Source: Gammaproteobacteria bacterium | GTDB lineage: Bacteria > Pseudomonadota > Gammaproteobacteria > Ga0077536 | DNA: 64,000 bases | NCBI GenBank assembly: GCA_024235015.1 | Contig: JACKNG010000001.1 | Coordinates: 62,001 to 126,000, forward strand | Direction: 5' to 3' | Shown here: positions 51,055-59,714 of the stretch, piece after piece | How positions within the stretch are numbered: position 1 is the stretch's first letter | Layout of the letters: every line of letters begins with the position of its first letter | Program-made: the position numbers and the translations under genes | The notes under the pieces: model-generated | The model's database searches: none | What the model saw: the letters and a program-made list of their open reading frames with translations, nothing else | Told to the model about the DNA's origin: nothing

Positions 51055-51321
51055 ATGGATATATATGTCGGTAACCTGTCCTACGCAATGACCGCGGAAG
51101 AATTGCGCGAGGCTTTCGAGCAACACGGCGAGGTCACGAACGCCAAGGTGATCATGGATCGTGACACCGGTCGTTCGAAAGGCTTCGGCTTCGTCGAGAT
51201 GCCGAACCAGGCGGAGGGCGAAGCGGCGATCGCCGAGTTGAACGGCGCCATGCTCAAGGGCCGCACGGCGCGGGTCAACGAGGCGCGTCCGCGCGACAAC
51301 GATCGCCCGCCCCGGCGCTGA
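51055..51321 (+). CDS. small RRM RNA-binding protein
   Basis: An 88-residue single RNA-recognition-motif protein: RNP2 is IYVGNLSYA and RNP1 is SKGFGFVEM, with the aromatic residues that stack on RNA. The tail RPRDNDRPPRR is basic. Such proteins, found in cyanobacteria and many proteobacteria, are often cold- or stress-induced and bind single-stranded RNA. ATG 51055 follows CAGAGGC. It has an unusually long upstream non-coding stretch and converges on an LLM gene with a 54-bp gap. RNA targets are unknown. Confidence 0.92.
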   Translation: MDIYVGNLSYAMTAEELREAFEQHGEVTNAKVIMDRDTGRSKGFGFVEMPNQAEGEAAIAELNGAMLKGRTARVNEARPRDNDRPPRR

Positions 51322-51375
51322 AGGCGGCGCCCGTCGCGGCGCGTTGACGCGGAATCCGGCGGATCCCCGCGGCGT

Positions 51376-52302
51376 TCAGTTCTCGATGACGGGCTTGACC
51401 TCCTCGATGATGCGCCGGGTCTGCTCGACGGTGTCCTGCTCGCCGGCGGCGATCGGGAAGAGCACGAACTTCGAGGCGCCGGCGTCGATGTAGCGGCGCA
51501 GGCGATCGATCACGTCCGCGCTGCTGCCGATGCAGAACAGCGGGTCGAGGTCGAGCGTTTCGCCGATGCCGGTGCGCTTGACGAAGGGCGAGTTGACCAC
51601 GGCGTCGTCGTCGCGGCTGCCGATGCGGTAGGCCAGCGACGTGCCGTAGTGGTCGTCGTCGATGTGGCGGCCGAGCCGCGCGGCCTCGGCCTTGATCCCG
51701 GCGATCACCGTGCGCACGTCGTCGGGCGAGGCGATGCCGCCGATCCAGCCGGTGCCGAGACGCGCGGTGCGCTTGATTGCGGCCTGGCTGTTTCCGCCGA
51801 TCCACAGCGGCAAGGGCTGCTGCACGGGGCGTGGCGCAATGGTCGCATCGCGGTACTGGAAGTACTTGCCCTCGTAGGTCACCTTCTCCTCGCGCCACAG
51901 ACGGTCGATGAGTTCGAACATCTCGTTGGCGATCGAACCGCGATGGTCCGAACTGCGCCCGGTCGCGCCCCACTCCGCCGCCTTCGGGTAACCGACACCG
52001 AACATCGGCAGCAGGCGCCCGTTGGACAGGTAGTCGATGGTCGCGCACTGCTTGGCCAGCACCAGCGGGTCGCGCAACGGCGCGACGATCGCGTTCATGC
52101 CGAACTTGATGCGTTCGGTGCAACCGGCCAGGGCGGCCAGCGCCGACAGCGATTCGAGGTAGTTGTCAGTCGAGATCAGGCGGTCGGACTGCCACACCGA
52201 GTCGACCCCGGCACGTTCGAGCATCTCCACCCAGCGGAAATAGCCGCGGCCATCCTCGAAGGGGTAATTGACGAGGCCGAAGCCGATCCGGATTTTCAGC
52301 AT
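51376..52302 (-). CDS. LLM class (F420-dependent type) oxidoreductase
   Basis: A 308-residue luciferase-like protein beginning MLKIRIGFGLVNYPFEDG. WQSDRLISTDNYLES, FGMNAIVAPLRDPLVLAKQ, LLPMFGVGYPKAAEWGATG and PLWIGGNSQAAIKRTARLGTG are typical of the F420-associated branch. It follows the GST-like gene by 17 bp and is probably co-transcribed with it. It is more distant from the 35075 and 63311 pair. Substrate unknown; FMN use cannot be excluded. Confidence 0.82.
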   Translation of the reverse strand: MLKIRIGFGLVNYPFEDGRGYFRWVEMLERAGVDSVWQSDRLISTDNYLESLSALAALAGCTERIKFGMNAIVAPLRDPLVLAKQCATIDYLSNGRLLPMFGVGYPKAAEWGATGRSSDHRGSIANEMFELIDRLWREEKVTYEGKYFQYRDATIAPRPVQQPLPLWIGGNSQAAIKRTARLGTGWIGGIASPDDVRTVIAGIKAEAARLGRHIDDDHYGTSLAYRIGSRDDDAVVNSPFVKRTGIGETLDLDPLFCIGSSADVIDRLRRYIDAGASKFVLFPIAAGEQDTVEQTRRIIEEVKPVIEN

Positions 52303-52319
52303 GGCGGCGCCCCCCGGGC

Positions 52320-53084
52320 TCACATTTCCATCGGTAGCTTGAAATGCGCGCGCAGGACGCGCTCGCGGTGTTCCATCAACAACGGCGTCAGCGCTGCTTT
52401 CACCTCGGGCGCGAGGAGTTCGAACATGGCGCGGAAACCCTCGGCGACCGGCACGTCCTCCGGCGGCGGCAGGAGGTAGATGGTCGAGAACGCGGCCCAG
52501 TAGAAATCGACCGCGGTGAGGGTGTCGCCGACGAAGTAGGCGCAGCCGCGCGCCCGCTGCGCCTCGAGTTCGGCATGCAGCAATTGCAGCGTTTCGACCT
52601 GGCGGCGATCGGCGAGCGCGACATCGCTTTCGTTGTAGTTGTACTTGCGCGCCATGCTGAGCACCGGCGCCGGCGGCTGGCCCGATTCCATCGCCGGGCG
52701 GAACAGTGACAGACGCCGGTTCCAGCCGAGACCGAGCGGGCCACACATCTCGTAGGCGAGGCCGAGTGCCCGCGCGCGATCGGCGCGTTTCTCCGGCAGC
52801 AGGCGCTTGTTGGGGGCGAGACGCTCGAGGAGGAAGAGGATGTCGTCCCAGCGATTGAGCGGCGGCTCGTCGTTCCAGGCCACCACCGGGCCGCTGTTGA
52901 TGCCGGCCCAGGCCACCAGTGCCACGTTGTCACCGCCCGGCATCTGCGCGCCGCAGGCGAAGTCGAGGCCCTTGTATTCCATCATCGCCTTGGCCGCCTG
53001 GCCCCACGGGCTCGGCGTGCCGGCGACGAGGACGAGGCGCAGGCCGTCGCGCTTGATCAGGTCTTCGATGGCGATGAATTCCAT
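52320..53084 (-). CDS. glutathione S-transferase family protein
   Basis: A 254-residue GST-like protein. The N-terminal thioredoxin-fold part (LRLVLVAGTPSPWGQAAKAMMEYKGLDF) has Ser/Pro where classic GSTs have the catalytic Ser/Tyr/Cys; NDEPPLNRWDDILFLLERLAP follows. The C-terminal helical domain has FVGDTLTAVDFYWAAFSTI, the GST C-terminal signature. ATG 53084 follows GGGGAGGG. Divergent from the DUF3047 gene at 53205, and in one unit with an LLM oxidoreductase. Probably a conjugation, isomerisation or ligandin role. Confidence 0.82.
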   Translation of the reverse strand: MEFIAIEDLIKRDGLRLVLVAGTPSPWGQAAKAMMEYKGLDFACGAQMPGGDNVALVAWAGINSGPVVAWNDEPPLNRWDDILFLLERLAPNKRLLPEKRADRARALGLAYEMCGPLGLGWNRRLSLFRPAMESGQPPAPVLSMARKYNYNESDVALADRRQVETLQLLHAELEAQRARGCAYFVGDTLTAVDFYWAAFSTIYLLPPPEDVPVAEGFRAMFELLAPEVKAALTPLLMEHRERVLRAHFKLPMEM

Positions 53085-53204
53085 GGTCCCTCCCCGGGCT
53101 TGCTGACAGGTCGTGCTCGAACAGCCGCACGAGCGGGCCGTATCGAGTGCGCTATCGTACGATGCCGGGCGCAGGGCCGCGACCGTGCGGCGCGAGAGCG
53201 AGCG

Positions 53205-54272
53205 ATGAACGATACGATCGAACGACTGTGGGCGGCACTCGTCGAACACCGCGAGGGCCGCGCCTGGCGCAGCGCGCGCTGTACGCTGGCCGGCAATCGG
53301 CGCCCGTGGCAGGGCACCGGCCTGCGGCTCGCGCAGGGCCAGGCCTACTCGATCCTCGCCGACGGCCGTGTGCACTGGTCTGAGCGCCATCCCCATCTGC
53401 ACGGCGGACCGGGCTTTCATCTCTACGCGCGGGTCAGCCCCGGCGGACGCCTGGTCAACGTCACCCGCACGAGCGGCAGTTTCGTCGCCGATGTCGCGGG
53501 CGAACTCGAACTCGGCATCTATCTCGGCATGTGGCGCGATGACTACGGCGGCCTCGATACCCCCGACAGTGCCTACGCCCGCCTGCGCGGCGATATCGAC
53601 GTCGTCGTGCTGGCCTGGCCGGGCGCGGCCGTGCGCGGACTGGCCACCCTCGCCGCGGAACTCGACGATCCCCTGCTCCAGGTCGAGGCTGCGCGCGCCG
53701 CCGCGCCGGTGGCGCCGCCGCGCGGCTGGGATTACCTCGTCGAAACCGGCACCAGCGACATCTGGCAAGCCTGTGACGAGCAGGCGCCGCGCATCTGCCT
53801 GCACGCCGTCGACGACCAGGGCATCATCCGCAAGCCGCTCGACTTCGAACTGCAGCCCGGCACGCAACTCCAGTGGCGCTGGCGACTGGACGAGCATCCG
53901 AGCCGTGCGCCCGAGGACAGCAGGCTCGCCCACGACTACGTCTCGATCGCGCTCGAGTTCGACGACGGCCGCGATCTCACCTGGCTGTGGAGCAGCTGCC
54001 TGCCGGTCGAGACCTGGTTCGCCTGCCCGGTCAAGGCCTGGAGCGCGCGCGAGACCCACTACGTCGTACGCAGCGGTCTGCAACGCCGTGGCACCTGGGT
54101 GAGCGAGCAGCGCGACGTCCACGCCGACGTCGCGCGTGCCCTGGGTACGGTGCCCTGCCGCATCGTGGCCTGCTGGCTGATCGCCGTGGCGAGCTTCCAG
54201 CACGGCACCGCGCGGGCGGCCTTCGAGGACATCGTCCTGGCTGCTGGCACCACTCGCCAGGTCGTGCTGTAA
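53205..54272 (+). CDS. DUF3047 protein (cytoplasmic paralogue)
   Basis: A 355-residue protein without a signal peptide. The C-terminal half is DUF3047 and lines up well with the Tat-exported protein at 36373: LQWRWRLDEHPSRAPEDSR, ALEFDDGRDLTWLWS, RDVHADVARALG and SFQHGTARAAFEDIVL. The N-terminal part (ARVSPGGRLVNVTRTSGSF, YLGMWRDDYGGLDTPDSAY) looks like a separate beta-rich domain. The Cys cluster of the paralogue is missing. ATG 53205 is chosen as the first Met after a gene-free Arg-rich stretch. Function unknown. Confidence 0.75.
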   Translation: MNDTIERLWAALVEHREGRAWRSARCTLAGNRRPWQGTGLRLAQGQAYSILADGRVHWSERHPHLHGGPGFHLYARVSPGGRLVNVTRTSGSFVADVAGELELGIYLGMWRDDYGGLDTPDSAYARLRGDIDVVVLAWPGAAVRGLATLAAELDDPLLQVEAARAAAPVAPPRGWDYLVETGTSDIWQACDEQAPRICLHAVDDQGIIRKPLDFELQPGTQLQWRWRLDEHPSRAPEDSRLAHDYVSIALEFDDGRDLTWLWSSCLPVETWFACPVKAWSARETHYVVRSGLQRRGTWVSEQRDVHADVARALGTVPCRIVACWLIAVASFQHGTARAAFEDIVLAAGTTRQVVL

Positions 54273-54279
54273 GTCCGGC

Positions 54280-54777
54280 TCAGGCGAGATCCAGCACGTA
54301 ACGCCGTTCTTCGACCTCGCTGCCCCATTGCCGCCCGCGGCGCGTTTCGGCCAGGGCGAAGCCGGCCCGCTCATACAGGTGTCGCGCCGGCTCGAGGCCG
54401 GCGAAGGTCCACAGCCACACACCGGGGTAGCGCCGCGCGCGGCAGAAGGCGACGGCCGCATCGAGCAGGCGCCCGCCCCAGCCCTGGCCGCGCAGCGCGG
54501 TGCCGGCGACGAACCAGCGCAGGTGTGCGCCATCGACCTCGGCGTCTGCGCCGTCGATGGTCAGGCTGGCTGCGACGACATCGTCCAGCAGGACCACCCA
54601 GGTGCAATCACGGGCCGCATCGTAGCGCCGCGCGAAGTCCGCGAGCCCGGCCGCGACGCCGTCGCGGAAGACGTCGCCGAAATCCCAGACCGCGCGGTAA
54701 TAGGCATCGTGCAACGCGACGATGTGTGAGACGCGCCGCGCGTCGAGACCGGTTTCGACGCGTGGCGTCGTGCTCAT
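54280..54777 (-). CDS. GNAT family N-acetyltransferase
   Basis: A 165-residue acetyltransferase. Motif A, LRGQGWGGRLLDAAVAFCR, carries the (Q/R)xxGxG/A acetyl-CoA loop, and VWLWTFAGLEPARHLYERAGFAL is motif B. Start ATG 54777. It ends 7 bp from the convergent DUF3047 gene and follows the SRPBCC gene by 39 bp in a small leftward unit (NIPSNAP, SRPBCC, GNAT). The acetylated substrate is unknown. Confidence 0.87.
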   Translation of the reverse strand: MSTTPRVETGLDARRVSHIVALHDAYYRAVWDFGDVFRDGVAAGLADFARRYDAARDCTWVVLLDDVVAASLTIDGADAEVDGAHLRWFVAGTALRGQGWGGRLLDAAVAFCRARRYPGVWLWTFAGLEPARHLYERAGFALAETRRGRQWGSEVEERRYVLDLA

Positions 54778-54816
54778 GCGCGCCGCTGCGCCGCCGGCGG
54801 GCGGCCCGGCACGGGG

Positions 54817-55281
54817 TCAGTAGGGACTCTGACCGGGGCGAAGACCGCTTGCATGTGCCTTCTCGATGGCGTCGAGGAACAAGGCGTAGAAGTCGATCAG
54901 CATCGCGTCGACCTGCGCGGCAGCGAGACCGTGCTCGGTGTAATGACCCTCCCAGGTGACCACGGTGCCACCGTCCGACGCATCGGCGAAGCGCACCACG
55001 GCGACGTAGTCGCGCATCGGCAACGGGTAGCTCTCGACGATGGAATAGACGATGGCCTGTTCGGGCAGGGCCAGGTCGAGGCGCTCGATGATCTGCCCCT
55101 CGACGCCGAGTTCCGGCTTGAAGCGGGCGAAGCGGCGGGCGCCGACGTGGCTGCCTTCGCAGCTGAATTCGCTCAGGTTGCCGGGCGGATGCAGGTACTG
55201 CAGGGCGTCGAAATCGGCCAGCCAGGCCCAGCAGTAGCTGCGCGGTGCGCTGAGCGTGCGTTCGAGTATGGCGACGGGCAT
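54817..55281 (-). CDS. SRPBCC family protein (polyketide cyclase/START-like)
   Basis: A 154-residue START/SRPBCC fold protein: MPVAILERTLSAPRSYCWAWL, then LGVEGQIIERLDLALPEQAIVYS [split as two halves of the central sheet] and TWEGHYTEHGLAAAQVDAML with the long C-terminal helix. Such proteins bind hydrophobic ligands or catalyse cyclisation. GAGGAGAA precedes the ATG at 55281. It lies 43 bp after the NIPSNAP gene and is probably co-transcribed with it. Ligand unknown. Confidence 0.8.
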   Translation of the reverse strand: MPVAILERTLSAPRSYCWAWLADFDALQYLHPPGNLSEFSCEGSHVGARRFARFKPELGVEGQIIERLDLALPEQAIVYSIVESYPLPMRDYVAVVRFADASDGGTVVTWEGHYTEHGLAAAQVDAMLIDFYALFLDAIEKAHASGLRPGQSPY

Positions 55282-55324
55282 GCGTTGTTCTCCTCGGTCG
55301 TGCAACGATGGACGGGCGAGCCGC

Positions 55325-55648
55325 TCAGGGATGCGGCCCCCACGGCGCCGGGTTGAGCAACTGCACTTCCTGGTCGCGCAGCAACGGGCGGATCTGCAGG
55401 GCAAAGGGTTTGAACCCTTCGTCGGCGAACAGCCGCGCCCAGAACGCGCGCCGCTCGGCATCGTCCTCGAAGCGCCACAGGTGGACGAGTTGGTGCAGGG
55501 TGCCGGTATCGCTGACGAAGTAGCCGACGCAGTTCCTGGCGAAGCCGCCCGCTTCGAGCGCGGGCCAGCCGATCTCGGCATAGAGTTTCTGGGCTTCGGC
55601 CATCTTGCCGACGGTGACGGTATAGGTGCGCTTCTCGTACAGGGCCAT
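55325..55648 (-). CDS. NIPSNAP family protein
   Basis: A 107-residue single NIPSNAP domain (ferredoxin-like, dimeric alpha+beta barrel): MALYEKRTYTVTVGKMAEAQ and LVHLWRFEDDAERRAFWA are signature segments. NIPSNAP proteins are small and often occur next to degradation enzymes, but their reaction is rarely known. GGGGAGGC precedes the ATG at 55648. First gene of the small leftward NIPSNAP-SRPBCC-GNAT unit and divergent from the cyclase gene at 55838. Confidence 0.85.
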   Translation of the reverse strand: MALYEKRTYTVTVGKMAEAQKLYAEIGWPALEAGGFARNCVGYFVSDTGTLHQLVHLWRFEDDAERRAFWARLFADEGFKPFALQIRPLLRDQEVQLLNPAPWGPHP

Positions 55649-55795
55649 GACGTGCCTCCCCAACGTGCATGAATGTGGCTGCCGGGCTGGCGAACTGGCC
55701 CTGCCCGGCGCGAGGCCTGATTGTAAGGCGGCCCGCGATGGGATGTGAGGTCCCCGCGCGGGTCGTGGCCGGTCGCCGTCCCGATCCACGCGCCG

Positions 55796-55801
55796 TATAC
55801 T
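55796..55801 (+). promoter_or_regulatory. TATACT -10-like element before the cyclase gene
   Basis: TATACT lies 36 bp before the ATG at 55838. The -35 position has only TCGCCG at 17-bp spacing, so an activator may be needed or the site may be fortuitous. Confidence 0.3.
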
Positions 55802-55837
55802 CCGGCGCGCCCGAGTATCACGAGGAGAACGGTCATC

Positions 55838-56485
55838 ATGCTCGCCATGGGGCGCGTCCACGACATCAGCGTCACCCTCGGTCGAGAATCGATCGACTAC
55901 CCGGGTGATACCCCCTATGCCCGCTCGCTGTTGATGGCGGCGCCGCAGGATTTCTGCACCCTGTCACGTGTCGAGATGTCCGCCCATAGCGGGACCCATA
56001 TCGACGTGCCCAGTCACTTCGAGGACGGTGGGCGGAGCCTGACCGATTACGCCGCGGCGGACTTCGTCTTCCCGGCGCTGGTCATCGAGATTGCCGACAC
56101 GGAGTGCGTGCGCGCCGATGCGCTCGCCGGCGCCGACGTGCGGGCCGGTGACGCGGTGTTGTTCAAGACGGCCAATTCGCGCGACGGCCGCGTGCGCAGC
56201 GGCGTGTTCAGCGAGGATTTCGTCTACGTCGCGCCGGACGCCGCCGCCTGGCTGCGCGAGCGTGGCGCGCGGCTGGTCGGCATCGACTACATCACCATCG
56301 AGGGTTATGCCAACCGCGGCTTCGACAGCCACCACATCGTGCTCGGCGCGGGCATGATCGTGCTCGAATCGGTCGATCTCGGCGCGGTCGCGCCGGGCCG
56401 CTACACCCTGTTCTGCCTGCCGCTCAAGATGGCTGGCGCCGAGGCCTCGCCGGTGCGCGCGATCCTGGTCGAGGACCCCGCCTGA
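55838..56485 (+). CDS. cyclase family protein (kynurenine formamidase-like metal hydrolase)
   Basis: A 215-residue member of the cyclase/KynB family. The zinc motif HxGTHxDxPxH is seen as HSGTHIDVPSHF, and a second conserved part is RGFDSHHIVLGAGMIVLE. DISVTLGRESIDYPGDTP at the N-terminus is also typical. Members hydrolyse formyl-kynurenine, isatin or related amides, or act as cyclases. The start at 55838 follows GAGGAGAA; ATG 55847 is an alternative. No tryptophan pathway genes are nearby, so the amide substrate is unknown. Confidence 0.87.
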   Translation: MLAMGRVHDISVTLGRESIDYPGDTPYARSLLMAAPQDFCTLSRVEMSAHSGTHIDVPSHFEDGGRSLTDYAAADFVFPALVIEIADTECVRADALAGADVRAGDAVLFKTANSRDGRVRSGVFSEDFVYVAPDAAAWLRERGARLVGIDYITIEGYANRGFDSHHIVLGAGMIVLESVDLGAVAPGRYTLFCLPLKMAGAEASPVRAILVEDPA

Positions 56486-56500
56486 GCGGGGCGCGGTGCC

Positions 56501-56538
56501 GGCGACGGCGGGCAGGCGCCGGCCCGCCCACCGTCGCC
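56501..56538. terminator. GC-rich hairpin between convergent genes
   Basis: GGCGACGGCGGGC (56501-56513) pairs with the segment 56522-56538 (GCCCG, a 4-nt bulge, then CCGTCGCC). It lies just after the cyclase stop and before the stop of the convergent NTF2-like gene. No T-run is present. Confidence 0.4.
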
Positions 56539-56543
56539 GCGCT

Positions 56544-56978
56544 TCAGCGCGGTTCGGCCATGCGCAGCACCACGCGCAGGTGCTGGTACTTCCACTCGCC
56601 GTCGACCTTCACGTAATCGTCGTCGTAGCGCAGCGTCATCCAGATCTTCTCGCCGGTCTCGGCGTTGTCCCACGGCCCCATGATGTACCAGATGCCGGTG
56701 GCGCGATTGCCGTCGACGGTGATGACCGGGTTCATCATGTTGTGCTGTGAGAACGAGAACATCTTCTGGAATTTCTTGAACAGCTCGCGGATGGCGGCAT
56801 GGCCCTGGGCCTGGCCGAAATCGGGGCTCTCCCAGATGCCGTCCTCGGCGAACACCGAGGCGATGGTGTCCGGGTTGTGCATGTCGTCGCAGATGTGCGA
56901 GTAGCGGGCCTTGAGTTGCTTGATGGCCTCGATGTCTTCGAGGCGGGTGATGCGCTTTTCCAGATCCTGCATGTCCAC
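56544..56978 (-). CDS. NTF2-like/SnoaL-like protein
   Basis: A 144-residue cone-shaped NTF2-like protein: IEAIKQLKARYSHICDDMHN, FAEDGIWESPDFG, HNMMNPVITVDGNRATG and YDDDYVKVDGEWKYQHLRV are the conserved strands and helices. Relatives include steroid isomerases, dehydratases and ring-hydroxylating dioxygenase beta subunits. The GTG at 56978 is spaced 7 nt from GGGAGGAA, better than the ATG at 56972 (13 nt), so the GTG is preferred. Substrate unknown. Confidence 0.83.
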   Translation of the reverse strand: MDMQDLEKRITRLEDIEAIKQLKARYSHICDDMHNPDTIASVFAEDGIWESPDFGQAQGHAAIRELFKKFQKMFSFSQHNMMNPVITVDGNRATGIWYIMGPWDNAETGEKIWMTLRYDDDYVKVDGEWKYQHLRVVLRMAEPR

Positions 56979-57075
56979 GGCGTTCCTCCCCTGCGTGGTG
57001 GTGAATGAGCGAGCGCCCTAGGATGCGCGATGCGCGGTGCCCGGCACAAGGCGCCCGCCGGCCGTGTGGCCGCCC

Positions 57076-57513
57076 TCAGGCACCGACCGCCATCATGGTC
57101 GTGACCATGTGCAGGATGTGGCGCCCCTCCCCTTCACCCTCGGCGTAGACGTCGGCTTCGCACACCGACAGGGTACGGCCGGCGCGCAGCACGCGGCCGC
57201 TGGCGCGCAGGCGCTCACCGACCCCGGGGGCGAGGAAATTGACCTTGTACTCGACCGTGACGATGTGCTGATCGATGGCGACCAGGGTCTCGGCGGCATA
57301 GCCGGCGGCGCTGTCGGCGAGTGCGGTAGCCACCGTGCCGTGGACCTGGCCCTGCGGCTGCAGGAGGTCGGCGCGCAGCGGCATCTCGATGACCACGTGC
57401 CCGGCTTCGACGAGCGTGGCGTGGGCGCCGAGCACGCTGCTGATGAAGGGCTGGTCGCGCAGGGCCTGGTGGACGCGCTCGACGTAGCCGTCGAAACGGG
57501 GCTGGAAGCGCAT
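57076..57513 (-). CDS. PaaI-type hotdog thioesterase
   Basis: A 145-residue single-hotdog thioesterase: MRFQPRFDGYVERVHQALRD, GQVHGTVATALADSAAGYAAE (the central helix with the acidic residue) and TVEYKVNFLAPGVGERL are PaaI/COG2050 features. It hydrolyses small acyl- or aryl-CoA thioesters. GGAGGTAA precedes the ATG at 57513. It follows hisC by 25 bp; the pair may share a transcript by position rather than by function. Confidence 0.85.
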   Translation of the reverse strand: MRFQPRFDGYVERVHQALRDQPFISSVLGAHATLVEAGHVVIEMPLRADLLQPQGQVHGTVATALADSAAGYAAETLVAIDQHIVTVEYKVNFLAPGVGERLRASGRVLRAGRTLSVCEADVYAEGEGEGRHILHMVTTMMAVGA

Positions 57514-57538
57514 GCGGGTTACCTCCGTGCGGTCTGGT

Positions 57539-58597
57539 TCAGGCGAGGATGGCGTCGAGCGCGGCGACGAGTTCGCGGCACTCGTCCTCGGTGCCGATGG
57601 TGATGCGCAGGAAGTCGGCAATGCGTGGCCTGGCGAAGTGCCGCACCAGCACGCCGCGCTCGCGCAGGGCCGCCTGCAGCGCCGCGCCGGCGTACGCGGG
57701 GTGGCGGGCGAAGAGGAAGTTGGCTTGTGAAGGCAGCACCTCGAAACCGCGCGCGGCGAGCGCCCCGGCGAGCCGTTCGCGACTGGCCACGATGCGCTCG
57801 CAGGTCTGTTCGAACCACGCCTGGTCGCGCAGGGCGGCTTCGGCCGCGGCCAGGGCGACGCGGTCGAGCGGATAGGAGTTGAAGCAGCCCTTGACCGTCT
57901 CCAGCGCGGCGACCAGGTTGGCGTCGCCGAGGGCGAAGCCGACGCGCAGCCCGGCCAGCGCACGCGACTTGGAGAAAGTCTGCACGACGAGCAGGTTGGG
58001 ATGGCGGGCGATCAGCGGCACCGCGCTGGCCGCGCCGAAATCGACGTAGGCCTCGTCCACCACCACGACGACGTCGGGATGGGCGGCGAGCAAGCGTTCG
58101 ATGTCGGCGAGCGCGAGGCCGCGCCCGGTCGGGGCATTGGGGTTGGGCAGGATGATGCCGCCGTTGGGCCGCGCATAATCGTCGACCTCGACCTGGAAAT
58201 CCGCGCCGAGCGGCACGCTTTCGTAGGCGATGCCGTAGAGCGCGCAGTAGACCGGGTAGAAGCTGTAGGTGATGTCCGGGAACAGCAGCGGCCGCGACTG
58301 CTTGAGCAGGCCGAGGAAGGCATGCGCAAGGACCTCGTCCGAACCGTTGCCGAGAAACACCTCCGCCGGTTCGCGGCCGTAGTGCGCGGCGATCGCGGCC
58401 TTCAGGTGGCTGCCGTCCGGATCGGGGTAGAGCCTGAGGTCGGCCGTGGCCTGGGCGCGTACCGCCTCCAGCGCCGCCGGCGACGGCGGGTACGGACACT
58501 CGTTGGTGTTCAGTTTGATCACCCGGCCGCCCTTGGGTTGTTCGCCCGGCACGTAGGGCGCGAGGCCGCGGATGGATGCGCTCCAGTACTTGTTCAT
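57539..58597 (-). CDS. hisC: histidinol-phosphate aminotransferase HisC
   Basis: A 352-residue PLP enzyme of aminotransferase class I/II that transaminates histidinol phosphate in histidine synthesis. KLNTNECPYPPSP, LGNGSDEVLAHAFLG, LPNPNAPTGRGL and the PLP lysine in QTFSKSRALAGLRVG are HisC signatures; RITIGTEDE contains the C-terminal Arg region. No other his gene is present, so this is an orphan HisC or a paralogue acting on a related amino acid such as aromatic acids. Start ATG 58597. Confidence 0.9.
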   Translation of the reverse strand: MNKYWSASIRGLAPYVPGEQPKGGRVIKLNTNECPYPPSPAALEAVRAQATADLRLYPDPDGSHLKAAIAAHYGREPAEVFLGNGSDEVLAHAFLGLLKQSRPLLFPDITYSFYPVYCALYGIAYESVPLGADFQVEVDDYARPNGGIILPNPNAPTGRGLALADIERLLAAHPDVVVVVDEAYVDFGAASAVPLIARHPNLLVVQTFSKSRALAGLRVGFALGDANLVAALETVKGCFNSYPLDRVALAAAEAALRDQAWFEQTCERIVASRERLAGALAARGFEVLPSQANFLFARHPAYAGAALQAALRERGVLVRHFARPRIADFLRITIGTEDECRELVAALDAILA

Positions 58598-58658
58598 GGG
58601 GGCGGATTGTACGGGATGCTCCGCACCAGTGAGCGCGCCGTGCCTGATTGCGCGCGCC

Positions 58659-59063
58659 TCAGTCGCCGCGGCTCAGCTGGGCCAGGTCGCCGGCGTGATC
58701 CTCCCAGTTGTGGCCATCGAAGGGGCGGATGTCGACCACCGTGGGCGCTTCGTCGAGACACCGCAGGTTGACGTCGATGCCGTCGGGGTTCGAGCGTGGT
58801 ACGTAGAAGGCCTTGATGCCGCAGGTGCGGCAGAAGGTATGCCGGGCAATGCCGGTATTGAAGGTGTAGGTGGCGAGTGCGTCCGCGCCGGCGCGCAGGT
58901 GGAAGCGCGTGGCCGGGACGATGAGATGGAGGAAGCCGCTCATGCGGCAGATCGAGCAGTTGCAGTCGACGACCTCGAGTTGCTCCGGCGCCTCGACCTC
59001 GAAGCGCACCGCGCGGCAATGACAGCCGCCGGCGTAACGCCGCAGCCCGGCAGCCGATGTCAT
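58659..59063 (-). CDS. GFA-family zinc protein
   Basis: A 134-residue member of the glutathione-dependent formaldehyde-activating (GFA/Mss4-like) family. Zinc ligands are in GGCHCRAVRF (CxC), NCSICRMSG (CxxC) and FCRTCGIKAF (CxxC). Family members bind zinc and sometimes glutathione; the original enzyme promotes S-hydroxymethylglutathione formation. The ATG at 59063 overlaps the stop of the membrane protein gene upstream by 4 bp. Substrate not known. Confidence 0.88.
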   Translation of the reverse strand: MTSAAGLRRYAGGCHCRAVRFEVEAPEQLEVVDCNCSICRMSGFLHLIVPATRFHLRAGADALATYTFNTGIARHTFCRTCGIKAFYVPRSNPDGIDVNLRCLDEAPTVVDIRPFDGHNWEDHAGDLAQLSRGD

Positions 59064-59452
59064 GCCGGCGGGCGCCCGGAAGAAGCCTGTTCGCGCCGGT
59101 CGAAAGCGGCGTCGGCGAGGTCGCGACGGCGGCCGAGGTACCAGGCGTCGGCGATGCCGCCCAGCCACAGCGCCAGCAGGGCGAAGGTCGGCCAGCGCGC
59201 CTGGGCATGGGCTGCCGCCGAGCGCTGGTCGATGAGGGTGGTGAGCGCGGTGACGTCAGCCGGCACGGCGCCGGATTGGATCTCGGCGCTGAGTTCGAGC
59301 GCGGTGCTCACCGCGACGGAGAGGATGAACCAGGTGGCGATGCCTGCGCCGATCACGAGCAGCAGGCCGCGCAACCGGCGCCGCAGGTAGAGCTGGCCGA
59401 GCCCCGGAAACACCAGCCCCGACAGCAGCGCGGCCTTGGTCGCTGCCTTCAC
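59060..59452 (-). CDS. small integral membrane protein
   Basis: A 130-residue protein with three hydrophobic segments: LLSGLVFPGLGQLYLRR with LRGLLLVIGAGIATWFIL at the N-terminus, and FALLALWLGGIADAWYLGRR near the C-terminus. The FPGLGQLYLRR pattern resembles TM2-type and related small membrane proteins. The start is GTG at 59452. It is translationally coupled to the GFA-family gene. Function unknown. Confidence 0.65.
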   Translation of the reverse strand: MKAATKAALLSGLVFPGLGQLYLRRRLRGLLLVIGAGIATWFILSVAVSTALELSAEIQSGAVPADVTALTTLIDQRSAAAHAQARWPTFALLALWLGGIADAWYLGRRRDLADAAFDRREQASSGRPPA

Positions 59453-59714
59453 CGGGAGTGCCCTGCCGGATGGCGGATGGGAGGCAGCGGGCGTGAAGGC
59501 ATGGCGCGATCACCGGCCGCACGCGGTGCGCCGGCGGGGCGATAGCGCGTAGTGTGAGCAATTGGGCAGTGTTGCATGGTCGTCGGCGTCGTACGCGATT
59601 GTTGTCGACTGCCCGCTTTGGCAGACTCCGGACGGCCGCGCCGGCGGGCGGTGCCCGTACGGTGCGGCGTTGGAAACGACAATAGCAAATGGAACATCCA
59701 GGAGGGTGAACAGC

